Source of the DNA: Pegea sp. RAD2-039
Taxonomy: Eukaryota; Chordata; Thaliacea; Salpida; Salpidae
Direction of reading: 5' to 3'
DNA length: 64,000 nt
Assembly: GCA_034620365.1 (NCBI GenBank)
Contig: JAQGEQ010000354.1
Span: forward strand, 682,001-746,000
Shown here in pieces: positions 48,604 through 59,531 of this stretch; position 1 is the first letter of the stretch; each line of letters starts with the position of its first letter. The notes beneath the pieces were generated by a model. It saw nothing but the letters and a program-made list of their open reading frames with translations. It was not told the DNA's origin and made no database searches. The translations under genes and the position numbers were made by a program.

Positions 48604-51318
48604 TTATAAAAGAGCAAAAACGTTTTTAAATTTAAATTATACTTATTTCTAAAGTCATGTTTAGGGTAAAAAGTTTTGATAAATAGATGATAAAATATTA
48701 ATTAAATAAAATACAGATTTGCAATTAAAGACTTAAAAAAGTAATTTAAAAAAAAAAAATATTTTTGTCACTGAAACTTTACATTATCTAATTAAAAAAA
48801 TCAAATAAAATATTTGGATCAAGTACTAATAATCTTAGATAATTAGTGATAACACAAAAAGAAATTAAAAAAATAATACTAGGTTGTGGTTATTATGGCA
48901 GTAATTATTTATGTTCTTTAACATATGGTTGCAGATGAGAAATTATACATCTTTAATAGCTTGAGAAACAATTAAAAAACTTATAAAAGTCTATTAAAAC
49001 TTATTTAAACATATGTACTTAAAGGTGATGACGTAACCTTAACTGCAAATATTGTTAAACACTTTTAGGATTTTCTAAATAGTAAAAGCTAGTTTAGCTT
49101 AAAATAGTTTCAAGTTTAGAAAACTTCATCTAAAATTATACAACAAGTAGTATAAGAAATAAACAAAGTATATTTTTAGATAAATTATAGTAAAGTTCTT
49201 TGAGGTTTGTAGAAGCATAATAAATTTAAAAACAATATTTGGTAAGAAACAAAGCAATAAAATTGTATTTATTGATATAGCCAATTTACAATAATGGATT
49301 TCATAAGGAATTTATTTAGATTTGTTATGACTATTTTGAATTTTTTCTATTGATAAGTTTTACAAAATTTTACGTTTTCTAACTTATTTTATATCCATCC
49401 ATCTTTAGATTAATTAATAAATAATTTATTAAATAAAAAAATGGCAAATTAATGTTACTGCTCAACGGCTACAAAAGCAATATTTGTAAGTACTAAGAAC
49501 CACAATAAAATATTTCAGAGCTTAAAAGATTAAATAAGTATAAACTGATACCTTTTAGACTACTTTTTAACTTAACTAAACTAATTTCTGAAGTATAAAA
49601 ATAAAATTATAATATAAAAAATCTCACAAACGATAGTTGAATATGTTAAAAATCTTTTTACTTTAAACTAAACCTCTAATAAAGTTTAACCCACTTTCGA
49701 TTTTTTTTTTGAAAACTAAATTTTCTGTCACATAGAGCCTTGACTTAAAAAATGTTCAAATAACAAAAGATAGCCCAATAACTTGTTATAAAAAAGATTT
49801 CTATAATTTTTAAGCGTTTTATGCATTTTAAAAATAAAATATTAAATTGAGGTGACTATTGATATGAATAATTTTTTTATGGTATTATAAATACAAGTTT
49901 TTCGAAAAATTTATTCAGCTCTGACAGGCATGTACACGGTTTTGATATTTTAATCATTATTAAGCCTTATATGAATAAAGTTAAACTCAGAAAAATTCCT
50001 ATGAAAAAGAATTAAAATTGTTTTTGATTTGTATTGAATTTTCAATTCAAATTCAAATCTTATTTTTTTTCAATTTAAACTTTAGATTTTTTCGATTACT
50101 TTTTATTTAGTAATTACTCATTTAGTTGTTTTTATGTTTTGTAAAATAAATAGCCTTTTTAAGAAAAAGTTAGAAAAAAGTTTTTTCTGCTTAATATTTT
50201 TAGTTACATTTTTTCAAGCTATCATCAAATTTTTATCATTTTTTTAATAAAAACATGTTTGCTGTGATAAATTTGAAATTATTATAAATAAGTAAACAAC
50301 CTTATTAAAAACCCACAAAAAAATTAAATCCAGTATTGGACTAATTAGCTTTCAGCCTTAATCCTTTGCGTTGATTGCTTGGCAACAATAGAAATAACAT
50401 TTTTATGCATGCTGTTAAATGCTTAACCAATTTGCTTGAAAATTAATTTATATGTTTTAGTTTTGAAAAATTTGAAGAAGTTTGTTTATGTTGTTATTCT
50501 AATTTACTAAAAAAATTAAAAAATAACATTGTTTTGAGGCTGTAATTAATATTCTGTCATTGTATAACTAGAACTAGCTACTAATCATATTCTTAATTTT
50601 ATTTTAAACTTGACTGAAATTTAGCTAAAATACTGTTTGTGAAAGTAATTTTATGCTGTAAGATATTTTATTTGCTTTTTTTATTATAAAAACAATTTTT
50701 TATAAGTCTTAGGAATTTCTGTTTATTTTTTTATTATTATTTTTATTACATTTTTTATTTTCATGATTACTACTTGAACTTTTTTTTTTTATTTTATACT
50801 TTTTTTTTTATTTAGTCAGTCATTGTCTATAATAAGTACGACTAGAAAATTTATTTTTTTTTCCTTGTTTTTTAAACAATTTTCTGTTTTAATTTCTGCT
50901 TTTTATCTTGTTTTATTATTGAATATGTTTTTTATTATCAATACTCATTTAAATCAAATTATTGAAAGAATATACTTGGAAATAGAAAGTTTAATATTAA
51001 TAATCGTTAAAATTATGTTTTATTGTTTTGCTCATTATTAATTTAACATTAACAAAATTATCTTAGATACTAAATTATCCCTAATATATGCTTAGCAAGT
51101 GACTATTGGTTTTATGATTCCTAGAAAAGGCATCTCAACAAAAGCTACTTCTTTAAAAAAGCTGATGTTCCACTTATATTTCATTCATAAAGTTTTTCTA
51201 ATTACTTTTTTTTCTTTTTTTCCCTTTTCTAATTTAATTGGTAATCCTTGATTTAGAATTTATAGAATATTTTTTTTTTCTAGAAGCATCAGAAATGATT
51301 TGAATCAAAAGTTATACA
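48604..51318. other. Divergent intergenic region between PDZD11 and the 1,115-aa gene
   Basis: About 2.7 kb separating two genes transcribed away from each other, so both promoters should lie here. It is extremely AT-rich with long T and A runs. No coding exon, RNA gene or recognisable repeat was found. Confidence 0.5.
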
Positions 51319-54300
51319 ATGGATAAATGTGATAATATTCAAATCATCCTACAAAATTTAATTTCAGGAGAATATAATGAATCTAAAGTCTTTCAAATTG
51401 TTCTTAAACTTTCACCTCTACTTAAGCACCCCTTTCCTCTAGCTAGTGATATTGTGAAGAAACTTTGGTTTTCTGAACTTAATAAATCTGATGAAGGGTT
51501 AACAGCCGTCCAGAACAGTACAAATGAGGTGATGATATCAAAACTTCAGCATATTTGTGTTAAATTAGCTGTAAAATTCCTTATTTGTATAAAGAAATGT
51601 TTTCTTAATCTTTTTAGCCCATCTAAAAATGAAGGCAGTATGTCTTGTTGTAGCTGTATGAATAATAACGAGTTAAGCTTTATTTCTGATTGTCTGAAAA
51701 AATCAGCATTTTTGATTGGAATTCAGATAACAAAAGATAAGTTTCAAGAGATTATAATTGAAGTTATGGATGTATTGTTCCAAAAGAAAGTTACTATGGT
51801 CAAGAACATTATAAAAAATTTTGAATGCATAAAAACACAGTTTCAGAAATTACTTGAAGAAAGTAGAATACTTGTAAATCATACAATTTTTGTTTTATGT
51901 AGCTCTAGTATTTGTAAAAAGAATGATGATATTTATGACTTAGTATATCACTCTATATTGGAAAAGCTTTCTGATGAAATGTTAAGAATATGTGATAGTT
52001 TAAAACGTGTTCTAGACAAAAAATTAAAGCAAACTATTGAAAGATTTCCTATTTTAAATGGTACTCAAAATCAAAATGAAGATGCTATTAGTTTAAAAGT
52101 TATTAAATCTCTCGCTTCTTTAATTGATTCCTTTTTTGTTATTGAGAATGATATACTTAATTCCAAAATTTTAGATTTAAATGAAGATTGTAGTCAGTGG
52201 AAAGGTAGAAAAGGTGTTTTAAAGCAGCAGAATCATGTTAGTAGTATACTACAAGTAACTCATTTGAAAAAAGATTTAAATTCAACAAAAACTAATTTAT
52301 CTTCTGAAAATTCTTGGTTTTGGAGTGAAGGAATAAAAGATTTGTTAAATATTATATCTGAAAGTATCACTGTGATCTTAACTGACCAAACTAAATTTTA
52401 TTTAGATGAAGCTCAAAAACTTATTGATCAAGGCTTTCCTAATGCTTTAGAAATGATGAATATCTCAAATTTGTTTATAGATGTTTCTATTCCTGTACCA
52501 AAAATTATTTTTAAGTGTGTTGGATCAATTTTAAAACTTATTAGGGACTTTTTGCCTTTTGCTAGACTTGGAAGTAAACATAAACCAATTACAAAGTTAT
52601 TAATTAGTTATTTGGATATAATCACACAAGTTATGAAAGAAATAAAGTTATTTTTGTCATGTTTAATAGAAAGTTTACCAGAAGAATTATCAGAAGATTA
52701 TTCACATAATATCTTAAGTACAATAATGGCTGTAATTCTGATGTTAAAACATTGTGGAAAAATTATATATCAAGACAATAATAGTCCACCATTTCAAAAT
52801 AGCTTGCAGGCTTTTAGTAAGCTTTATACTAAAGTTGAACAAATTATTATCCAGCATCAAACTTCTTTTATTGCTACCTCTATTTTACAACAAGTCCCAA
52901 AAGAAAATATAAATAATCATTTTTCAAATCACGTTCAAAATTGGATTATGCATTGTACAAAATTTTACAACAGTCTAATAATATCTTTACCACGGAATAT
53001 ATCTTCTTCTATATTTTTACAAGTTTTTATTGATTCTTTGAAAATCTTTGCTGACAGAAGCTGTGTGTATACAAACAAAAATACTACAACTAAACAGTTA
53101 CAATGTAATATTTCAAGTATATTACATTTTTCCTATAATGTTATATGTATAACTTGTAGTTGTATTGAGATTTTGGATCTAAGCTCCTTTAATTTTCACT
53201 ATCAGGATTTTAGTAATGGAAAAAAGATTGTTTTTCTGGGAAAAGAATTGTTTAATGCTTATCTAGTAACCATGGCTTCCTTTAAACTGTTGGCTAATAT
53301 GCTGAAGTTAAGAAGACAGAAAAAGTATTTAAAATCAAAAAGTCTTGTTTGGTTGAGTGTCATTGAACCAAACTTATTTCCACTTCAATGGAATGGTAGA
53401 TCAGACAATTTATCAGATAATCAACTTTTTTATTTTTTAATAAGAAATTTAACATTTAGTGAATCTAAACGATTTCAATTTACTCAAAACTTACTTAAAA
53501 TGAGGAACAGCAATTTTTCAAAAAAACTTTTAAATGGTGAAATTATTCTTCCTCAAATGAAGTTAGATAGAATTCAAGAACTTATTTTTAACTCACTTTA
53601 TCATGAAAACTTTGTGTTTAGTCAACTTTTGTTAAGCTGTATTGAGCTAACAACAGACATTACAAGTAGGAATTTTATCAAACTTTCATATTTGAAACTG
53701 GATAGTTCTGCTCATACAATTTGGCAAAAAATAATTCATAAAATGTTAATACCTTCTGTAGAAACCTCTGTTAAGTTAGTTTATAAGGTTATTCAAACAG
53801 AAGCTTGGACTTATGATATCAAGCAGCACTTGTCTCAGACTTCTGATGACACTGTTGAAGTTTTATTTGCTTCAAAATCAGAAAAAGAATTGTTGAGCTT
53901 ATGCTTCAAAACTCTTTTGAAATCTCTACGACTCGCAGCTGGTTCTTTGGATGTCTTGGCTTGTCATATTTTGAAAATGTTTCATCTAAAACTGATTTCA
54001 ATTAATACTCAAATACAAATTCCATTTGGAACTTTTGGTGCTTGTGCCCTTATTCGTTCCTGCTTTGCTTTATTAACAGAAGAACATAAACTGCTCACTT
54101 TATTATGTGTATCAGACTTACCAGAAGAACATAAAAAGATTTTAAAAAAATTATCTGATATCATTTCTAAACCAAACCTTGGAATAAAAGATTATTTAGA
54201 AGAATTTGTTGATGATTTACAAACTGAATTGGATGCTTTTATAGGATGTACAACTAACATTTTTGGTGATGTCAATATAAACCTTGCAGAATTTAAAGAA

Positions 54301-54762
54301 AGTGAAATATCTTTTCTGGAGCAGGTAGAAGATAACAGGCTGTATGTAAAAAAAGAGATTATTGAGGAAACTTTGAAGCTGGCTGATATTTTAAGAGATA
54401 ATTGTGACGATATATGCAGACAACTTGGATTCAAATCACAACATCCTACAGGTTACTAACACTAATTATACTTCATTAACATTAGATACTTTTAATGATA
54501 ATTATATTTTTAATGCCAAATTTCAAATCGTTTTTTTTTTATCTCAGAAACAGATATGGGTACAGTGAGACATGATCTTCTTCATACAAATCTTCAAAAT
54601 TTTGATACTCAAGACATCATCATGTCTTGTTTACTGTCTCTTCCCGACGAAAAACTTTTACATCTTTTGAGAAAAAAACGAAATTTGGAAGATGAGTTTT
54701 CTTGTTCCGTTGAAGAAAAAAAGTTTCTCAAAGATATTGATTTATTTTTAAATCAGCCATAA
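51319..54762 (+). CDS. Large unrecognised helical protein, two exons (1,115 aa)
   Basis: Exon 1 (51,319-54,451) is a 3.1-kb open frame; using the donor at ACAG/GTTACT and the acceptor after TTTATCTCAG joins it in phase to exon 2 (54,548-54,762), which ends in TAA. The unspliced frame would stop four bases into the intron (GTTACTAA). The protein is rich in Leu, Ile, Ser and Lys, with many amphipathic helices and no signal peptide or transmembrane segment, a composition typical of HEAT/ARM-like scaffold proteins in DNA repair or cell-cycle complexes. A Cys cluster (MSCCSCMNNN) lies near residue 110. The C-terminal helix carries LLSLPDEKLLHLLRKKRN. I do not recognise the family and assign no function. 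It has one intron while its neighbours have many. Confidence 0.9.
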
Positions 54763-56105
54763 TGTGACTTTTAATTATTCTATCTTTCACTGTGTTTTTT
54801 AACTTCTATGTTTTTTTGTAAAATTTGTTATTTTTCTATTTAATCGCGAAAACATTTTTCTAGTAACAATTTCATTAAAATGAACTTTTGTTAAACTTTT
54901 TTCATATTGCTTTTTATATTGTAACAACATATTTTTATAGTAAATGTCCCAGTTTTGTTGTCGAATTTTTTCTATGATTTATTTACGAGTTTTTCCATCT
55001 TTTACATGAAATATTATTTGAAATTAAAAACTAATGTGATAAAGCCAAAAGCTTTGTTTTAAAAACTTATACAACTTTTCTATTTAACTTTATGAGACAT
55101 CAAAACAAATTTTGTACTTTAAAATTTATTTACCATGACTAGTCTTTATAAAAGCTAAATGAATTATTCGTTAAAACACCAAATAATCATTTTGAAACTT
55201 AGTAATTTGTTGCTAGTATATCTGCAAATTGAACAGCTAAAATATAAATTTAAAGTTGTTATAAAAAGCCTTTTTGAGAACAGAAGCAGTTTTAGATTCT
55301 TAACATACAATTTTCTTTGCAAGTTTTTTTTTAGTTTAACAAATTTTTTAAGTTTCAAAAATATTTTGTTTGAGTTTAAAACCTTAATTTAATTCAATAA
55401 TACTAAAGCTGTCAAAATATCAATACAATTTCGTGTTACTTCACTCAGCTAACACAATTATCTTTTGTAATTCTATATAAGAGGCAAATCTTTTTTGGTC
55501 GTTTTGAACGACTTGTGAGGCTGTACAAACAAACTTTTATCCCTTCATACAATGATTTAAATGTGAAATAAGATAATATCTTTCTTTCCTATTCAAACTA
55601 ATCTTTAAAAGAAATTATCAAGCAGTAATATTTAAAAAATATAGACTAACTATAAAAAATTCAGTTCAAGATAATTTAGAAAACAGTTGTTGTTATTTTA
55701 CATTTGATTTTAGTTATATTATCACTAGAAATAGTAAATTGACTCTAACGATAGATAGTACTTGAATCTTCAAGTCTTGAATACATTAAAATAACAATGA
55801 TATAACAAAATAAGTGACGTGTTGACATTAAATTTTATTTAACAGTATAATTATTTATTATTAACATTGAATAAAAATAAAACAAATCACACCACCTTTA
55901 CTGTAGTTTAGATAAAACAAAAAAGTATAAAAATAAAACAACACGCCAAAGTAATTGAAAATAAGGAAATAAATGCGGACCTAAATTTTAAATTATTGTC
56001 GATAAATATTTACACAAAAAGTCAAAAATGAAGTAGTTACAGTTTAGGGGATTTTTTAATATTTTGCTTTTCAGCATGTAAGTCATTGAATGACTAATCA
56101 TAATT
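54763..56105. other. Intergenic interval between the 1,115-aa gene and LYRM7
   Basis: About 1.3 kb, holding the 3' flank of the upstream gene and the promoter region of LYRM7, which has the same orientation. Open frames on both strands near 55,160-55,390 are AT-driven and overlap each other. No gene or repeat is supported. Confidence 0.5.
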
Positions 56106-57026
56106 ATGAGTAATCAACTAAAGCAAAAGGTATTATCAGCATTTAGAGACATTCATCGAGCTCGTTTTCAAGTTTTTAAAGGTGATCAGAATGCATTGGC
56201 TATTACCAGAGTTGAAATTAACAGAAGGTAGTTAAATTTATTTAATTTTTCTGTTGTTTAATGTATTTTCTTTCATTGCTCTCTCATTATAACATAAAAC
56301 TTTTATTTTAGTTTCAGATTGTTTTAAAACATTACTTTGTGTTAACTAAAAATGTTTAACTATTATTTGCAGTTATTTTAATTGCTATTGACCAAAATAC
56401 ATTGTAGTTAACAAACATTTATTTTGATAAAATGTTTTTAGTTACAACAATATTATCAGTTTACTGTTAATTATGAAAATTAGTCAATAATCAGATAATT
56501 ATTGTTAAAATATTCTTCTCTTAAATTTAAGTGTACATTAGTCAGGTAAATGATTATTACCAATTATTTTATTTGATATTTTTTTCTAAAAGCCAACATA
56601 TTGTTTTCTATTTATGTATATGGATAAGTTACATAAATTATAAAAGAAATTAATAAAAAAATAAGTAAAAATAGAACATTTCTTTTCAGCTAATTGTATT
56701 GAAAGTTGGTGATTAATAGAATTTCATTTATAGATGCATCTAACATCAACATTTTCAATTGATACAGATATAGAGAGAACATTAATGTAAAAGAAGAAGA
56801 CAAGATCAATGAATTAATAGCTCTTTCACATGATTGTGCTCTTGTACTTAGGAAGCAAGTCATTCAGGTAGAAGAAGTTGAAAATGAGGGAAATGTTATT
56901 CATCGAGTAAATATAACCAAAGACACTCACCTAATTGATAATACTGAATTTCAAAATAATATATCAAAGAAAGATTTGATGACAGCAAAATTTGCTGGTA
57001 AAGTTAGTAGAGATTTCAATAAATGA
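56106..57026 (+). CDS. LYRM7: Mitochondrial complex III assembly factor, LYR-motif protein (126 aa)
   Basis: Two exons, 56,106-56,227 and 56,768-57,026, joined in phase 2, encode 126 aa. The N-terminal half matches the LYRM7/MZM1 family: KVLSAFRDIHRARFQVFKGD, then ALAITRVEINRRYREN, a region of acidic helix (EEDKINELIALSHD) and VLRKQVIQ. LYRM7 works in the mitochondrial matrix, holding the Rieske iron-sulphur protein before it is inserted into complex III. The first LYR residue is Phe here (FRDIHR), as is usual in this branch. The protein is about 20 residues longer than the human one, and its C-terminal part (from about residue 80) is not recognisably conserved. The intron is 540 nt. Confidence 0.88.
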
Positions 57027-57117
57027 ATTTCAGTAAAGTTAGTTAGACTATTTAAATGATTTTTTTTTATTCTTATTTGTTTTTAGTTTCTGTTTCAACT
57101 TTTGTTGTAAAATTAAT

Positions 57118-57123
57118 AATAAA
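57118..57123 (+). terminator. Candidate poly(A) signal of LYRM7
   Basis: AATAAA 92 nt after the LYRM7 stop codon, preceded by a T-rich stretch. Position is plausible; the hexamer alone is weak evidence in AT-rich DNA. Confidence 0.45.
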
Positions 57124-57552
57124 ATTATAGTTTTAAGCAGAATGATTGAGTTTATTTTAAGCTGTCATTAATTTTCAACTTATGGTTGTGTAAAGATTAA
57201 ATTTATTAAATATATTTGTCAAAATGTTGGTGCTTCTGTAAATTTCTCAAGAATAGTTCAAGACGATAGTAATATGTAAACTACTTCTTATTTGAGTTAT
57301 GTTGAATATTTAATATTTTTTAAGTTTTAAAATCTCTTATGATAATTTATTTCTTTTAAAGTCTCTTAGGTATCAAGTTAATAAAGGAAGTAATGAAAAA
57401 GTGTTTTAAAATCAAATACTTGCATCAAGTCTATAGCATTATAAATTGCTTGTATAGAACAAAATGCTAAATCCACCTTTAAATCATCAATTTGTTAAAT
57501 GAATAAAGATAACGACCTCTATTGGCTATACTAGAAAGCCAGGGCAAAAAAC

Positions 57553-57775
57553 ATGGAGACCTAGTTGTTGCCCATGCAGCAGCATTCCACAACAGCTAGG
57601 TTATGCAGCGAAACAGATAGAATGTTGTAGCTGCACTCAGCTGGGGTCGCAGGAGCTGTCAGAACAACACTGAGTACCGTAACGAACTGCCTACTAGACT
57701 CAAACTCTGGCTTTAAAATTTGGAGGTTTCAAACCCAGAACCCCACTTGGTAGGCAGGTAGACGCTTCCCCATAC
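57553..57775 (-). repeat. Interspersed repeat, family R1, copy 2
   Basis: Matches 1,950-2,132 in several blocks: ATGGAGA then AGTTGTTGCCC, GGTTATGCAGCG, GTCGCAGGAGCTGT, TGAGTAC and TTGGCTTTAAA. On the minus strand the shared peptide VVLTAPATPA is followed by VSLHNL, in the same frame as copy 1. It lies 3' of LYRM7 and 0.2 kb from the transposase relic. Boundaries are approximate. Confidence 0.75.
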
Positions 57776-57959
57776 AGATGTATCGTTTAAAGATTAAACT
57801 TACAAAAATACGATTAGTTACTAATACTAGTTTATAACAGTCTTTGAGGTTCTGAATTCATATGATTGAAATACTACTAATAATAATAGAATAGCATTTA
57901 TTTCAAAACTTCTGTGGAAGCTGAGGAAAATTTCAAATTTTTTATTTATTCTTAATACA

Positions 57960-58915
57960 GAAGTATATGAATTCGAATGTTTAAGTTATTGTAAGTACTA
58001 GTGTGAGTGCAGTGCAGTATGAGTGCAGTAACATTTGGAGGCAGAAACTTGGCAGCGATCTTGCCATCAGCTGATATAAGTTCGTCCTCATTTGGATGGG
58101 AAGAGTAATTGTCGAGGAACAAAATGGCCCTTTCTTCTTGTCCAAGCTCTCCCAGCTTTTGTTTCGTTTCGGGAACGAAACAGTTAAAAAAACAATCTGT
58201 AAAATATCACGGTTGACCAAAGTATTTGCTTGATTTTGGTAGATAACCGCCAGCGCCTCCTTGTTGAGATTACAAAAAACGCGGATTTTTAGCCTTACCA
58301 ATTAACAATAAAGATAACTTTATTGTTCCACTGCCATTTGCACGGGTATTTATTGACACCCTGTTTTTTGCATTTTTCGTTCCATCCGGCCGGTTTTGTA
58401 CTGATGCTAAGGTATGTCCAGGCAACATTCTAAAGTACAATCCGGTTTTATCGCAATTAAACATTTGATGTTTGGAGTAACCCTGGGTTATCAATTTATT
58501 AATAAATTGCTCAGCAGATGAACTATCTGAACTTAATTTCTCACCGCATGTTTTGAGATTTCTCAAGCCGAATCTCCTGCAAAACTTTCATTGAAACCCC
58601 AAACTTGCTAAAAAGGGCTTAGAGTGTTCACCGTAAATTAAACGGTGGAACTCAGGGGCCTTTTATAACAGTATTGGACCAGTTACTGGACAGCCCTTCT
58701 CACATTCCTGACGAAACCAGATGTAAAGATTAAACTCCAGCAAACAAACTTGCGACATAAACGTAAAATGGATTTTTTTCAGCTTTCCAGTGATCTCCAT
58801 TCAGGAAAACATTGATTTAAGCTGAATTAATTAAATCTACTTCTCGACTGAAAACGGCCGAATTAGCGAAGGATCGGATTAGCTGCGGCCGTTATAGCGA
58901 TGATTAAACGGTATT
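57960..58915 (-). mobile_element. Relic of a Tigger/pogo-like DNA transposon
   Basis: The transposase pseudogene plus about 100 bp of unusually GC-rich flank (58,840-58,910: ACGGCCGAATTAGCGAAGG, then CTGCGGCCGTTATAGCG). The flank has the AGC/GCG-rich character of pogo-class ends and contains the partly repeated units CGGCCG and GATTAGC. The other terminal repeat is not visible, in line with loss of the 3' part of the transposase. Outer limits are approximate. Confidence 0.65.
57985..58800 (-). pseudogene. Broken Tigger/pogo-type transposase
   Basis: Minus-strand fragments in two or more frames give the CENP-B/Tigger order: WFRQECEKGCPVTGPIL (N-terminal DNA-binding region), GLRNLKTCGEKLSSDSS, then MFNCDKTGLYFRMLPGHTLA with the first catalytic Asp (CDKTGL), KLSLLLIGKAKNPR, and further on FLDNYSSHP with the second catalytic Asp and KFLPPNVTALI. 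The expected PMDQG region and third acidic residue after VTALI are absent. Stops and frame changes occur near 58,275 and upstream of 58,570. The family (DDE_1 domain) cuts and pastes DNA; this copy cannot be active. Confidence 0.88.
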
Positions 58916-59531
58916 TGATTTATATAAAAGTCATTACCAAAAGTATATTAGAAAATTTACTATTTTATTTAATAATTTTATGATAAAACTAATAGTTAGA
59001 CTACAAGTCGGTTTATATTATTATTATGAGGTATACTTTTTCAAAATCATAAGTTTTAAAGAACAGGTTTACATTATCTAAGAAACTTTTTTTCGCTAAG
59101 AAAAGTTTTGTTCCATTTTGGTGGTGAAAAATGTTATAGTCTTCAGATAAATTCAACCAATTGCTTAATCTAAGGTTTTAAACAAGCTTGATTAATTTAA
59201 AATGTAAAACTTGGGGGTCACTAATTATTATGGTGATAAATAGTTTTTCTATATTTTGTCAGTATACTAAAAAAATTCCAGAAATATTCAACATCAGCAA
59301 AACAAATTATGCAAAGGCACTAGACACAGTTTAACTTTTTTTATAATTCTTATCATGATAAAAATGAAATACTGATTGCAATTTTATAGACAAAATCGAA
59401 GAAATTAGAAATAATTTGTTTAAAAAACTTCTAACAGTAACAAATACAATTTATTTTAACAACAAAATGGTTTACCAATACTTTAGTATTTAAACTACAC
59501 ATCTTTATAGTGGATATTGTAAATTCAGTTG
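58916..59531. other. Intergenic interval left of the coiled-coil gene
   Basis: About 0.6 kb of AT-rich sequence between the transposon relic and the stop codon of the coiled-coil gene. Apart from the poly(A) signal near 59,450, nothing is recognised. Confidence 0.5.
59450..59455 (-). terminator. Candidate poly(A) signal of the coiled-coil gene
   Basis: AATAAA on the minus strand, 77 nt beyond the stop codon ending at 59,532. The spacing fits a short 3' UTR. Confidence 0.45.

Noticed and set aside
54192-54434. 80-codon open frame on the minus strand
   Set aside because: It is the reverse shadow of the end of the 1,115-aa coding exon.
51319-54762. Assignment of the large helical protein to FIRRM (C1orf112), MMS22L or another named repair scaffold
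   Set aside because: Overall helical character is similar, but I saw no stretch of convincing sequence identity, so a name would be a guess.
55159-55392. Overlapping open frames on both strands
   Set aside because: AT-driven coincidence; the two frames mirror each other and show no conserved motif.
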